A stretch of 29,383 nucleotides of DNA from contig BLXT01008015.1 of the NCBI GenBank assembly GCA_019648995.1, forward strand, positions 338,343-367,725, given 5' to 3'. The translations under genes were made by a program, and so were the position numbers. This DNA is from Plakobranchus ocellatus (taxonomy: Eukaryota > Mollusca > Gastropoda > Plakobranchidae). This document shows, in pieces, positions 10,524 to 21,165 of this stretch. The notes beneath the pieces are model-generated. The model did not search any database, was not told the DNA's origin, and saw only the letters and a program-made list of their open reading frames with translations. Position 1 is the stretch's first letter. Every line of letters begins with the position of its first letter.

Positions 10524-11527
10524 TGGAAACTGCTGTAGGACTTTATAAGAAGAACTACATATGAAAAAAGTTGGTGTTTTTTTTTTTCCTAGCTATGGAC
10601 AAATCATAGACAAGCTATGCTCAAAATCATAAAAAGGATAAAAAGAATGAATGTCACTGTGTCTCAAAAGTAAATAATCGCTTGCATGAAAAGCAGTTTA
10701 TATCAGTTCAGTATTGACAAAGGTATCGGCATCGAGACAGAAATGCAATTTTGTAAATGTTGTCTCCTTGAGACGAAAAAAAAACCCGTTGTTTTCCTCT
10801 CCAATCAAGAAAATAAAATGAAAGCAGTACATCTATTATCAGACATATTACGCCTAGTATACATATTGTCGATATTTTTTAAACCACATCTAAAGTGAGG
10901 TGCCAGCCCCTTCATCCAAAACTTTTTCTTTCTTTCAATCTCCTTAATCCTAAAGAGGAACATAGTAAAATATTTTCCTTTTCCATAATCCCAAGCTTAA
11001 GTTGATCTTTCTTATTTGCGCTCTAACCATCTAGATGGCCAGTCTGCAAAGGTATAGAATCTATTGCATGATATTGCAAGACTGCTCATGAGAGCCAAGC
11101 TCATTGATATCAGACATATAACTTATGTGTTCCTTCAGTTTCGCGCTTTGACAGCTGGCAATTTCAAGTTTTTCGGTCGGCGCACGCTCATAAAGCTGCG
11201 AAAAATCATAATTAATGTAAACGGTCATCATTACCATCATGCTTCCACCATCAGCAGCATTGTCAGGAATTAGTCTTTCTAGGCCTAGCCAACATGCCCT
11301 TACATCTGCAAGGTCCTTTCTGTTATGGGCTCCAATTCTAGCCTGCCATGGACGCCCTGATTCTACGAGTGCCTTAACCATGAGATTATCTTAAAGATGA
11401 AGCTAAGTAAGCGCAAAAAGATCATCTTCTTTGAGTAAGTAAACTTGAAAAACTATTGGTAAGATTGGTCAATTTCATGGGTATCGGTACTTGATACATT
11501 GAATTGCCTACGTTTTTTTTGTTTCAG

Positions 11528-11666
11528 AAAATTTGACAATGGTCTTAGATATGATGGTCTAGATCTTATCATCAAAAGCTTTCCCTATCATGGAGGCGGC
11601 TATTTACGTCTTCGATTATTCTTGCAAATCCAAAAATTCTACAGCACCCCGGTCCTTGGCATGTGG
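11528..11666 (+). CDS. Ig-like protein, exon 2
   Basis: The acceptor is strong (TTTTTTTTGTTTCAG before 11,528) and the donor is TGG|GTAAGA at 11,667. Only one frame is open: the first base completes the codon from exon 1, then KFDNGLRYDGLDLII, GGGYLRLRLFLQI and PVLGMW follow. The GGGYLRLRL segment resembles the F strand of an Ig fold (G-Y-x-x-x), but again without the expected Cys. The exon is 139 nt and ends in phase 0. It closes the first Ig-like domain and leads into a linker. Confidence 0.7.
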
Positions 11667-11935
11667 GTAAGAATATAGTTTTCCTTTTTCTTTAATGTTG
11701 TTGAAGCTTTTTTTCACATGAAAGGTTTCCCCAAAAATGACATAAGATTATCACTTGTGTCTAAGTGATGAAAGCAGCTCAATTCCACCTCAGCGTGTTT
11801 TATCCTTTCTACTTCCTTTTTCAAATGTACATATCATTTAAAGCATTCCATATTAAAGATTGTTTCATTTCAGAGGTTTTATTGCGACAAAGGCTGCATC
11901 GCTACATACAAAATAAGTTCAGTCATTTTATTTGC

Positions 11936-12190
11936 CTTGAGCAAGCAATGCTTCAGTTTTTTTCCAGTTTCTAAAAATTCTCGACATATAGAAATAAGAT
12001 TAAGAAAGAAATTAAGATGGAAATTAAAACAAGATGAAAATTAGTTTTCTTTCATATGCAATTACATCTTGGGCATGCAATGTCTCACTAGTTTATTCCC
12101 CATTGTTGAAAAGTCTAAACACATAGAATTAACATTATAATGACGGAAAAAATTAAGATGAAAATTACTTTTACTTCATTTGCATCTACG
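11936..12190. repeat. Ancient ~132-bp direct duplication
   Basis: Two adjacent diverged copies start CTTGAGCAAGCAATGCTTCA (11,936) and CTTGGGCATGCAATGTCTCA (12,068). They share later blocks around ACATATAGAA/ACACATAGAA and AAATTAAGATG. It lies in intron 2 just before the minisatellite. Confidence 0.5.
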
Positions 12191-13362
12191 TTACCTTTTA
12201 AAATGAAACTTTTCACTGTTTCCTGGAGATTAATTATAAATGAAAAAGTTTTTAGAGATGGCATTGCAATTAATATTGTCAGTACTACGAAATACACAAT
12301 TGCGAACCTGGCGCTTGTATCCATATGAGGGCCGCTCAGCCTTAAAAAGAAGGGGAAACGCATCATCATAAGCCCCAGGAGGATAGAAACACATTATCTT
12401 AAGCCGAGGGAGGAAGGACACATACAATGTTATGCCTCAGAAAGGGGAAAACATAATCTAAGCCTCAGGAGAGGGAAAACACATCACGTTAAGCCACTGA
12501 AAAGGGGAAACACATCACCTTAAGCTTCAGAGGAGCGAAACACATCACCTCAGGGCATCAGGCGAGGGAAACACATCGTCTTAAGCATCAGGCGAGGGAA
12601 ACACATCATCTTAAGCATCAGGCGAGGGAAACACATCGTCTTAAGCACCAGGCGAGGGAAACACATCGTCTTAAGCATCAGGCGAGGGAAACACATCACC
12701 TCAAGCATCAGGCGAGGGAAACACATCATTTTAAGCATAAGGCGAGGGAAACACATCATCTTAAGCACCAGGCGAGGGAAACACATCACCTCAAGCATCA
12801 GGCGAAGAAAACACATCATTTTAAGCATCAGGCGAGGGAATCACATCACCTCAAGCACCAGGCGAAGGAAACACATCACCTCAAGCATCAGGCGAGAGAA
12901 ACACATCACATTAAGCACCAGGCGAGGGAAACACATCACCTTAAGCACCAGGCGAGGGAAACACATCACCTCAAGCACCAGGCGAGGGAAACACATCACC
13001 TCAAGCACCAGGCGAGGGAAACACATAACCTCAAGCATCAGGCGAGGGAAACACATCACCTCAAGCACCAGGCGAGGGAAAAACATCACCTCAAGCACCA
13101 GGCGAGGGAAACACATCACCTTAAGCACCAGGCGAGGGAAACACATCACCTCAAGCACCAGGCGAGNCAAGCACCAGGCGAGGGAAACACATCACCTCAA
13201 GCACCAGGCGAGGGAAACACATCACCTTAAGCATCAGGCGAGGGAAACACAACACCTCAAGCATCAGGCGAGGGGAACACATCACCTCAAGCACCAGACG
13301 AGGGAAACACATCATCTCAAGCACCAGGCGAGGGAAACACATCACCTTAAGCACCAGGCGAG

Positions 13363-13919
13363 NNNNNNNNNNNNNNNNNNNNNNNNNNNNNNNNNNNNNN
13401 NNNNNNNNNNNNNNNNNNNNNNNNNNNNNNNNNNNNNNNNNNNNNNNNNNNNNNNNNNNNNNNNNNNNNNNNNNNNNNNNNNNNNNNNNNNNNNNNNNNN
13501 NNNNNNNNNNNNNNNNNNNNNNNNNNNNNNNNNNNNNNNNNNNNNNNNNNNNNNNNNNNNNNNNNNNNNNNNNNNNNNNNNNNNNNNNNNNNNNNNNNNN
13601 NNNNNNNNNNNNNNNNNNNNNNNNNNNNNNNNNNNNNNNNNNNNNNNNNNNNNNNNNNNNNNNNNNNNNNNNNNNNNNNNNNNNNNNNNNNNNNNNNNNN
13701 NNNNNNNNNNNNNNNNNNNNNNNNNNNNNNNNNNNNNNNNNNNNNNNNNNNNNNNNNNNNNNNNNNNNNNNNNNNNNNNNNNNNNNNNNNNNNNNNNNNN
13801 NNNNNNNNNNNNNNNNNNNNNNNNNNNNNNNNNNNNNNNNNNNNNNNNNNNNNNNNNNNNNNNNNNNNNNNNNNNNNNNNNNNNNNNNNNNNNNNNNNNN
13901 NNNNNNNNNNNNNNNNNNN
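13363..13919. other. Assembly gap (Ns) inside the minisatellite
   Basis: A run of 557 N. A separate single N at 13,167 sits in a shortened unit: consecutive GGCGAG cores are about 16 bp apart there instead of 30. Both mark unreliable assembly, so the true array length is unknown. Confidence 0.98.
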
Positions 13920-13926
13920 TCAGGCG

Positions 13927-15627
13927 ATGGAAACACATCACCTCAAGCACCAGGCGAGGGAAACACATCATCTTAAGCATCAGGGGAGGGAAACACATCA
14001 CCTCAAGCATCAGGCGAGGGATACACATCACATTAAGCATCAGGCGAGGGAAACACATCACCTCATGCACCAGGCGAGAGAAACACAACACCTCAAGCAC
14101 CAGGCGAGGGAAACACATCACCTCAAGCATAAGGCGAGGGAAACACATCACCTCACACATCAGGCGAATGAAACACATCAACTTAAGCACCAGGCGAGGA
14201 TAACACATCATCTTAAGCATCAGGCGAGAGAAACACATCACCTCAAGCATCAGGCACGGGAAACACATCACCTCACGCATCAGGCTAGGGAAACACATCA
14301 TCTTAAGCACCAGACGAGGGAAACACATCACCTCAAGCATCAGGCGAGAGAATCACATCATCTTAAGCATGAGGCGAGGGAAACACAACATCTTATGCAT
14401 CGGGCGAGAGAAACACATCATCTTAAGCATGAGGCGAGAGAAACACATGATCTTAAGCATGAGGCGAGGGAAACACATCACCTTATGCATCAGGCGAAGG
14501 AAACACATCATCTTAAGCATCAGGCGAGAGAAACACATCATCTTAAGCATCAGGCGAGAGAAACACATCATCTTAAGCATGAGGCGAGGGAAACACATCA
14601 CCTTACGCATCAGGTAAGGGAAACACATCATCTTAAGCATCAGGCGAAGGAAACACATCATCTTAAGCATCAGGCGAGAGAAACACATCATCTTAAGCAT
14701 CAGGCGAGAGAAACACATCATCTTAAGCATGAGGCGAGGGAAACACATCATCTTAAGCACCAGGCGAGGGAAACACATCATCTTAAGCATCATGTGAGGG
14801 AATCACATCACCTCAAGCATCGGGCGAGTGAATTACATCATGTTAAGCATCAGGCGAGGGAATCATATCACCTCAAGCATCAGGCGACGGAAACACATCA
14901 CCTCAAGCATCAGGCGAGGGAATCACATCGTCTTAAGCATCAGGCGAGAGAATCACATCACTTCAAGCATCAGGCGACGGAAACACACCATCTTAAGCAT
15001 CAGGCGAGGGAAACACATGATCTTAAGCATAAGGCGAGGGAATTACTTCACCTCAAGCATCGGGCGAGTGAATCACATCATCTTAAGCATCAGGCGAGGG
15101 AAACACATCATCTTAAGCATCAGGCGAGGGAATCACATCATCTTAAGCATCAGGCGAGGGAATCACATCATCTTAAGCATCAGGCGAGGGAAACACATCA
15201 CCTCAAGCATCAGACGAGGGAATCACATCATCTTAAGCATCAGGCGAGGGAATCACATCACCTCACGTATCAGGCGAGGGAAACACATCATCTTAAGCAT
15301 CAGGTGAGGGAAACACACCATCTTAAGAAGCAGGCGAGGGAAACACATCATCTTAAGCATCAGGCGAGGGAAACACACCATCTTAAGCATCAGGCGAGGG
15401 AATCACATCATCTTAAGCATCAGGCGAGGGACACACATCATCTTAAGCATCAGGCGAGGGAAACACATCACCTCAAGCATCAGGCGAGGGAATCACATCA
15501 TCTTAAGCATCAGGCGAGGGAGTCACATCATCTTAAGCATCAGGCGAGGGAATCACATCATCTTAAGCATCAGGTGAGGGAATCACATCATCTTAATCCT
15601 CAAGGGACTGCGGAAACATCACATTAA
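13927..15627 (+). CDS. Speculative His-rich 10-residue repeat open frame (566 codons)
   Basis: The frame is open across about 56 minisatellite units, repeating ARETHHLKHQ, then ends HHLNPQGTAETSH and stop. Most recurrent differences between units fall at third positions here: CAT/CAC, CTT/CTC, AAG followed by CAT/CAC, and AGG/AGA. The common first-position change ACA/TCA is Thr/Ser. The frame also continues left of the gap for most of 12,550-13,362. No promoter, splice site or unique flanking coding sequence was found, and a 30-bp repeat free of stops will always give a long frame. Treat it as a hypothesis, not a gene. Confidence 0.15.
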   Translation: METHHLKHQARETHHLKHQGRETHHLKHQARDTHHIKHQARETHHLMHQARETQHLKHQARETHHLKHKARETHHLTHQANETHQLKHQARITHHLKHQARETHHLKHQARETHHLTHQARETHHLKHQTRETHHLKHQARESHHLKHEARETQHLMHRARETHHLKHEARETHDLKHEARETHHLMHQAKETHHLKHQARETHHLKHQARETHHLKHEARETHHLTHQVRETHHLKHQAKETHHLKHQARETHHLKHQARETHHLKHEARETHHLKHQARETHHLKHHVRESHHLKHRASELHHVKHQARESYHLKHQATETHHLKHQARESHRLKHQARESHHFKHQATETHHLKHQARETHDLKHKARELLHLKHRASESHHLKHQARETHHLKHQARESHHLKHQARESHHLKHQARETHHLKHQTRESHHLKHQARESHHLTYQARETHHLKHQVRETHHLKKQARETHHLKHQARETHHLKHQARESHHLKHQARDTHHLKHQARETHHLKHQARESHHLKHQARESHHLKHQARESHHLKHQVRESHHLNPQGTAETSH

Positions 15628-16175
15628 GGCTCAGGAGAAAGAAGCGCATCGCCGAAAGTTCTAGTGATGGGAAACACGTTTTCTTAGCCCTAGGAAAGAC
15701 ACACGTGCAGTGGCGAAAATAATATGCCCAGGTCTCTGGCAAAGAATTTCCCGATGCAAGAAAGCCGTATCTAGAATTCGGCAGTCCAAAATCTCATGCA
15801 AAAATAAAAGATGCCCTGGGACAGAGCCCTTTATATATCGAGATGACACTATCGTTCCCTTTTTTCATCGGACTTACAAGGATGTAAAACATAGGCAAGA
15901 AAGACGAAACAAGCACACTTAGCCTTTAGAACCTTGTTTCTGGAATGAATTCCTAACTCTACCAGACAGTTTGTCCTAGCGTGTACCGGCAATTTGACAA
16001 AAGGGTCTATTGGATAGAATCCTATCGCCGGATGTTTCAGGCATTCCGGAATGCAGGATGTCAGCATTCAATTAAAAGAGTTCCGCTATTTGAGTAATAC
16101 AGAAAATAATAATCTTCAAAGACATTGGCTCTAGATTTAATCTAGTTAAATTTTTCGTAACGCTCAACATGACTA

Positions 16176-16177
<2 letters not shown>

Positions 16178-16228
<51 letters not shown>

Positions 16229-16229
16229 A

Positions 16230-16262
<33 letters not shown>
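16178..16262. repeat. (CT)n microsatellite serving as pyrimidine tract of exon 3
   Basis: About 85 bp of CT with a few TTT and CTCA interruptions. It runs directly into the TCAG acceptor of the exon beginning at 16,265. Confidence 0.95.
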
Positions 16263-16264
16263 AG

Positions 16265-16359
16265 TTTGAGATAATGCTACCAATGCGATCTGCAAACCAG
16301 CTGTTCCCTGAAGGATTCATCTATATTTGGGTTCATTCAAAATCAGAGGATAATTGTTG
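16265..16359 (+). CDS. Ig-like protein, exon 3
   Basis: It follows CTCTCTCTCAG directly and continues in phase 0 from exon 2: FEIMLPMRSANQLFPEG, then FIYIWVHSKSEDNC. The donor TTG|GTCAGT at 16,360 is imperfect but leaves two bases (TG) that the first base of the next exon completes to Trp. The alternative donor at 16,364 (GTAAAG) would break the frame with exon 4. The exon is 95 nt. It begins the second Ig-like domain and supplies one extra Cys shortly before the canonical one. Confidence 0.65.
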
Positions 16360-17222
16360 GTCAGTAAAGCAATGCATGTAATTTGTTCTCAGCATTTACC
16401 CCTTTGCGTATGGACATATTGCAAAATAAATCTCTCTCCAGAGGTAAGTTCATGTATTCGCTCAAAGCTGCTCCTCTGCGGTCTATAGTTATGGAGAGAG
16501 GGTTTGTGCGGAGACAGTGAGAATTCAACAATTGAAACCTTCTCTATACATGGCCTGACACTTGGTATAACCTCCTGCCAGTGGCGCCATAGGACTATGA
16601 CCTCTGTATATGCAAATTGGATGTTTTGATTTGTGTCTTTATTGTGTGCTCCGATCTCGACTGCTTTCTTTCCAATTTTATCACTGGATTTTATATTTAT
16701 TACATGTTGAAATTCTCATACTGTATGACTCCTTATTATTTAGTCTTTGTTTCAACTACTCATCCGAAATTAGATCTTGATCCAGACAACGGTTCTTCCT
16801 CTACACTATTGCCGTCATATTTACTTTGGACATGGAAGTAGATACAATGGTTAAGGTTACAAACTATGATCTAGATCTATATGACCGACGCTTTCCATTT
16901 TCATTATCTTAACAAAAAACTATTCACAATTCAAGGGAGGTGTTGTGATCTCTGCCATAGCAATTATCATAGTCGGAGGAAAAATGTATCGACTATTTGA
17001 TTTCCAATAGCATTTGAGATGAAAAAAGAATGGATCCAGAAAATTCTTCGAGCGCGCAAGATTGCAAGCTTGAGCCAGCAAACCACCTTCTTGTAGTGTC
17101 AGCAACGCATTTCAGAGATTCCTTCACGAGATCTTATTGAACTATTGAACTAATAATTATCGTTATTCCAAGAAGTTGGAGATGACTTGAAGTCTTCAGC
17201 AGCTAATAAGAAAAATAGAAAC

Positions 17223-17225
<3 letters not shown>

Positions 17226-17254
<29 letters not shown>
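17226..17254. repeat. (AT)n microsatellite
   Basis: About 14 AT dinucleotides. A shorter AT run follows at 17,281-17,294. It lies in intron 3. Confidence 0.9.
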
Positions 17255-17299
17255 TTCTTTATATATATAGTGCATACATGTTATATATATATATCTGCT

Positions 17300-17300
17300 T

Positions 17301-17396
<96 letters not shown>

Positions 17397-17440
17397 GACT
17401 GCTGCTACTACTACTACTGCTACTACTACTACTACTACTC
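17300..17440. repeat. Compound (ACT)n(GCT)n(ACT)n microsatellite
   Basis: ACT repeats at 17,300-17,355, GCT repeats to about 17,396, one GACT interruption, then mixed GCT/ACT to 17,440. It lies in intron 3 and is reverse-complementary in composition to the array at 20,282-20,476. Confidence 0.95.
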
Positions 17441-17699
17441 TTGCAGCCACCACCATAAGTATAGAGTTTACATATGTCTTTCACATAAAAAGTAAAATCG
17501 CATCAAAATGTAATTGCAAGGTATATTATACAGTTAGTTTCTCATATAAACATGAACTCATAAATGTCCTTTTCCCTTCGGTTTTTTTTTTTTCAGATTA
17601 TAAAATTTTCTTAATAAATAAAACGCAAAGATGCAGGCCTATATTTTCCACTCTTATAGATACTCAAAAAGTTTTTGTGATTCACTTGTGATTCGGCAG

Positions 17700-17819
17700 G
17701 TACGGATCGAAATGCTTTTTGACGTGCAGGGCTATAGGGTCAAATGTATTTAGAATGGAGGTAAAATTCATTCAACCTGATAACACTCCAATGGACGTAG
17801 ACTCACATATTGCGCCAGG
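17700..17819 (+). CDS. Ig-like protein, exon 4 (symmetric, Cys-bearing)
   Basis: The acceptor TTCGGCAG precedes 17,700 and the donor is CAGG|GTAAGT at 17,820. The first G completes the Trp codon from exon 3. Translation gives YGSKCFLTCRAIGSN, the B-strand-like block with the canonical Cys, then FRMEVKFIQPDN and DSHIAPG. The exon is 120 nt, entering and leaving in the same phase (2 to 2), so skipping it would preserve the frame but delete the B-strand Cys. The Trp normally following the first Ig Cys is not obvious (VKF in its place). The flanking introns carry complementary microsatellites. Confidence 0.75.
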
Positions 17820-20280
17820 GTAAGTTTGGCTCAATACGTGTGGTATCACAAATAAAATTAGGGATAACCGGTGACTCAGACCGGCAAAGTTGTTTGCAAA
17901 CGTACACTCCACTCTTTTGTAAATTGAAGAAGAGATCTCATGTGTACTTTTTTCAGGCTTTAAAGCTTAGATGGTAAAGATCAGGCATCAAGGCTCTAAA
18001 TGTCTTTACCCCAGTTTTCAATGCTCAAAAGTGGCACAAAAAGTTTGTAATAAATTTGATTATCGTTGAAATCGTTGTCAGCCGATATTTTTCTTTGCTT
18101 AGTGAGTATCTATGGCATCTTATTTGTGATCGTCATTTTTTTTACTTGATAAAGTCTGAAATGCGAAACTTTGTTACATATTCTCTGTATTTTTTAATTT
18201 GTTTTTATAAGTTTGAGTTGGTGTTTGTCTTCTTTTACTATATTTATTCATTTTCTTCAACCCCTATTGCATCATTAGGATCTTTAAACTTGTTTTTTAT
18301 GTTTCTGGAAGTGCAGTATTTGTATATTTTTTACTTCTTTCATTGAAAGCAGAGAAATCAGCAGGAGTGTGTCGCAAAACAATATAATACATACAGGGTA
18401 AAGACTTCAAATTTCCACACAAAGATAAAAATAGCTTCGGCTCGCCGATCATTAAACACAATTCACTAATGTATTGTTGTACTTATTTACCATTGCTATC
18501 TTTCTCAAAATTTCTTAACCAGAAAAAGGGGATTCCGCAGCTATATGAAGATCAGTAAAGATGAAATACTTTTGTTGTTGTTTTTATTTTTTATTGTTGT
18601 CTTACTTTAAAATTGCATCATTGAACAAGACACAATAATTTATTGTTTATATTTATTTCTTAATTGTCTTACTTAAACTGTTTCATCAGAGGGAAAGGCC
18701 ATTGCACAGTTGCATTCAAACTATGCTCTTTTTCAATCGTAATGATGTGGACTCTAGATTGGCTTACTTCATACTTCAGACCTCAAGTTTAGCCTGATAT
18801 TGTCAGCATTGGTATCTAGGGCTATTTTTGGAATAATTCCATTGTTTGTGTTCGTTATAAAAGTGCCTGTAAATTTTTAGAATGGATCCATGATTGCTTT
18901 GGTGTTTGGAAACGAAGCACTTGTATTTGGGATATGAGAACATTGACCAAATTAACCTATGGAAACGCAAATTTGCTAAATGAGTATTGTCAGTGGTAAA
19001 CCGGTTAGGGAAACATTAACATCTGGTTGTTACTGTTGCTACAGTGATAGTATGGAAAACGCTAGGGTGTATCTATGTGTTGCAGTTAGCAGCAGTGAAG
19101 GAGTGACTATGATTAGACAGAGACACAATGGCGAGTTTATAGTACGGTATATATAAGAAGCACGCGGGCCGACATTTTTGTGAGTCAGCGATGCGTGTGT
19201 GATTGTCTGCAGTTCTTACTTCCTTTTTTCAAAATTTTCTGTACATCCTGGCAAGGAAAAGCCGTTACTCCCTATGACAAAACATCACCCTGGATAGAGA
19301 GGGCTTTTTTATTTGGGGGTGGTGAGGGGGGGGGGGGCGTCATTTTTTTCCAGTTTCAACAGTAGTCAGTGAAAAGACTGTAATATTCGAATGTTTATCC
19401 CAGAAAAATGTTTTGTCCATGCCATGTACGGCTATTTCCTGCAAGCTTGGGTGTTTTACATTGTTCAAGAGTATGTGAGAGGTAAAAACGGCTAAGTTGT
19501 CTAATGCATCATGGATGGAAGCGTGTTATTGGAAGTTCCTTCTTTTATGCCTCTTTGCATAAGTATTGCGCTTCTGAAAATGACTGTACAGCATTTTCTC
19601 AGTTTGCTGACTTGTAAAACATTGTGTTTCTAAAAAACATCTTTGAAACAAATCCTACGAAATAGTCTGTGTTGCCTCTGTCTGAATAAGTCTCGTTTTC
19701 AGCCAGTCGCCAGGGATAAGGATAATGACCTTGAGATCCTAACATCTATATACAGCACAACGTCATAAAGCCTCTGGAGGAGCGATACATTTTTTCTGCC
19801 TAAACGGATGTCTGACGATTGCCTGATTTTTTATGTCCATTTATAGCAAACTGTGATATTTGGTGACAATCTTGCGTTTGAAGCATGTGTGGTTAATGTT
19901 TTTTTTTTGTTTGTTTTTTTTTGGAAGGTCATTCCCCAAATTGATTATAACATCGTATTCTACTTTTAATTGCTGAAAGACAAATGAAAAAATCATGCTT
20001 TTCTTATGTAAACATCCAAGATGTGTTTTTATTCTGACCTTTCTATGTAGAAAATATTTTGAGGAATTCAGCTTACCTGAAAAAAATCCCTGTTTTGTTT
20101 ATCCTAAAGAGAAGAGCCAATACTTGTCTTCATCAAAACAACCACCAGTTTCACAACTTATATCTCCTTTTGTTAAATCGCAGATCGGCTGTCAGTCCAT
20201 ATATACATAGATAGAGGAATAAATCCATCTAAGTAGTAGCAGTGGGACCAGAAGTAGTAAAAGTACCAGCACCAGGAGCA
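17820..20280. other. Intron 4 body, no gene recognised
   Basis: AT-rich noncoding sequence with a G run near 19,328-19,337 and T runs near 19,900. Open frames at 18,056-18,346, 19,180-19,365 and 19,995-20,210 are low-complexity or lack splice signals and domains. Confidence 0.45.
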
Positions 20281-20281
20281 C

Positions 20282-20321
20282 TATCATCATCATCATCATC
20301 ATCATCATCAGTAGTAGTAGT

Positions 20322-20361
<40 letters not shown>

Positions 20362-20362
20362 G

Positions 20363-20458
<96 letters not shown>

Positions 20459-20476
20459 CAGTAGCAGCAGCAGCGG
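20282..20476. repeat. Compound (ATC)n(AGT)n(AGC)n(AGT)n(AGC)n microsatellite
   Basis: ATC repeats to about 20,310, a short AGT run, AGC repeats to about 20,395, then a long AGT run to 20,457 and AGC to 20,476. It lies in intron 4. Its AGT and AGC blocks are the reverse complements of the ACT and GCT blocks in intron 3. Confidence 0.95.
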
Positions 20477-20683
20477 CACAGACAGTGCTTCTTCGAGGCA
20501 GCTGGAATTTTTATGTCAAAATCGTACGCTTGAAAGAACGCTCGATGTGAGTTCTGTAGGAAAAATCCACTAGTACGCATCATAGGAGAACAAAAAAGGA
20601 AAAAAAGAAACCAACTGAAATTAGTTTTCAATGATAAAAAAAAGCTTTTATTTATGGAAGTCAATGATTGTGTGGTTTTTTTG

Positions 20684-20684
<1 letters not shown>

Positions 20685-20736
<52 letters not shown>
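20685..20736. repeat. (TA)n microsatellite
   Basis: About 26 TA dinucleotides. It lies in intron 4, about 140 bp before exon 5. Confidence 0.95.
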
Positions 20737-20739
<3 letters not shown>

Positions 20740-20876
20740 TTATTAGGCAAGCCTGGTGGTTTTATTTTTCTACGCCTAGAGAAATGTAGGTACAACATCA
20801 GATACGATTATATAACAATTTAAAGGATTCTATCGGACTCTGTAATTTTCTTTAAGAATGTTTTTTTTTTCTTCAG

Positions 20877-21039
20877 TGAAATGAACATTCCTGGATCGAT
20901 GATGACCATTGCGTGGATTTTTGAACCCGATCTATTTATTCCAGACTTCAACGGCTACTTGAAGTTTCAGTGCTGGGCTTTTGACGACAGTGCTGAATCT
21001 AAAGCGTTTCATGAGTATAAAGTCAAGCTTATTCGCTAA
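20877..21039 (+). CDS. Ig-like protein, exon 5 (terminal)
   Basis: The acceptor TTTTTTTTTTCTTCAG precedes 20,877. The first base completes a Gly codon with the GG of exon 4, followed by EMNIPGSMMTIAWIFEPDL, then GYLKFQCWAFDDS, and the protein ends EYKVKLIR and TAA at 21,037. G-Y-x-x-x-C-x-A is the typical F strand of an immunoglobulin domain, with its Cys expected to pair with the Cys in exon 4. The stop comes right after the final beta strand, with no transmembrane helix or GPI-like tail, so the product is probably secreted if an upstream signal peptide exists. A relation to the Ig parts of molluscan immune lectins (FREP-type) is possible but unproven. Confidence 0.75.
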
Positions 21040-21165
21040 TGAGACAAGCCCAAATGGTCAAATGGTTGAAATCAACATTGCCGATTCGATATTGCTTCTA
21101 ACTGAATCAATGAGGAACGCATATCAATAGTACCTGTTTCCAGACTTCTGATGCTCCTCTCATGA

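Larger units (their letters stand above)
12325..15665. repeat. 30-bp minisatellite array, about 3.3 kb, with internal gap
   Basis: Tandem 30-bp units carry the constant block CAGGCGAGGGAA then ACACATCA, followed by either TCTTAAGCAT or CCTCAAGCAC/T. Roughly 85-90 units are present outside the gap, estimated as length divided by 30. Units at both edges (12,325-12,540 and 15,590-15,665) are more degenerate and include off-length units. The interior is nearly uniform, the usual sign of unequal exchange. On the + strand one frame reads a 10-residue repeat (ARETHHLKHQ); the right block is open from 13,927 to 15,627. The array lies in intron 2 of the Ig-like gene. There are no spacers, so it is not CRISPR. 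Confidence 0.95.

Noticed and set aside
11061..11381. 106-codon minus-strand frame
   Set aside because: No recognisable domain, no splice or promoter context, and it lies in intron 1 of the + strand gene.
13151..14793. Minus-strand frames reading MLKMMCFPRL repeats
   Set aside because: Two of them run through the N gap. The unit differences are replacements in this frame, and the frame exists only because 30 is divisible by three and lacks stops.
12325..15665. 30-bp periodic array resembling CRISPR repeats
   Set aside because: The period equals the repeat length, so there are no spacers. Units vary in place, and the setting is a eukaryotic intron.
16361..16380. Alternative donor GTAAAG at 16,364 for exon 3
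   Set aside because: It would end the exon in phase 0 and put exon 4 in a frame with an early stop; GTCAGT at 16,360 gives a continuous protein.
17259..17691. Poly-Leu/Thr/Ser frames and a T-run acceptor near 17,595
   Set aside because: The frames come from the trinucleotide repeat, and the sequence after the T-run AG meets stops quickly and does not fit the phases of the Ig-like gene.
20192..20664. Poly-Leu, poly-Ala/Val and poly-Cys/Tyr proteins on both strands
   Set aside because: They are translations of the compound trinucleotide microsatellite inside intron 4.
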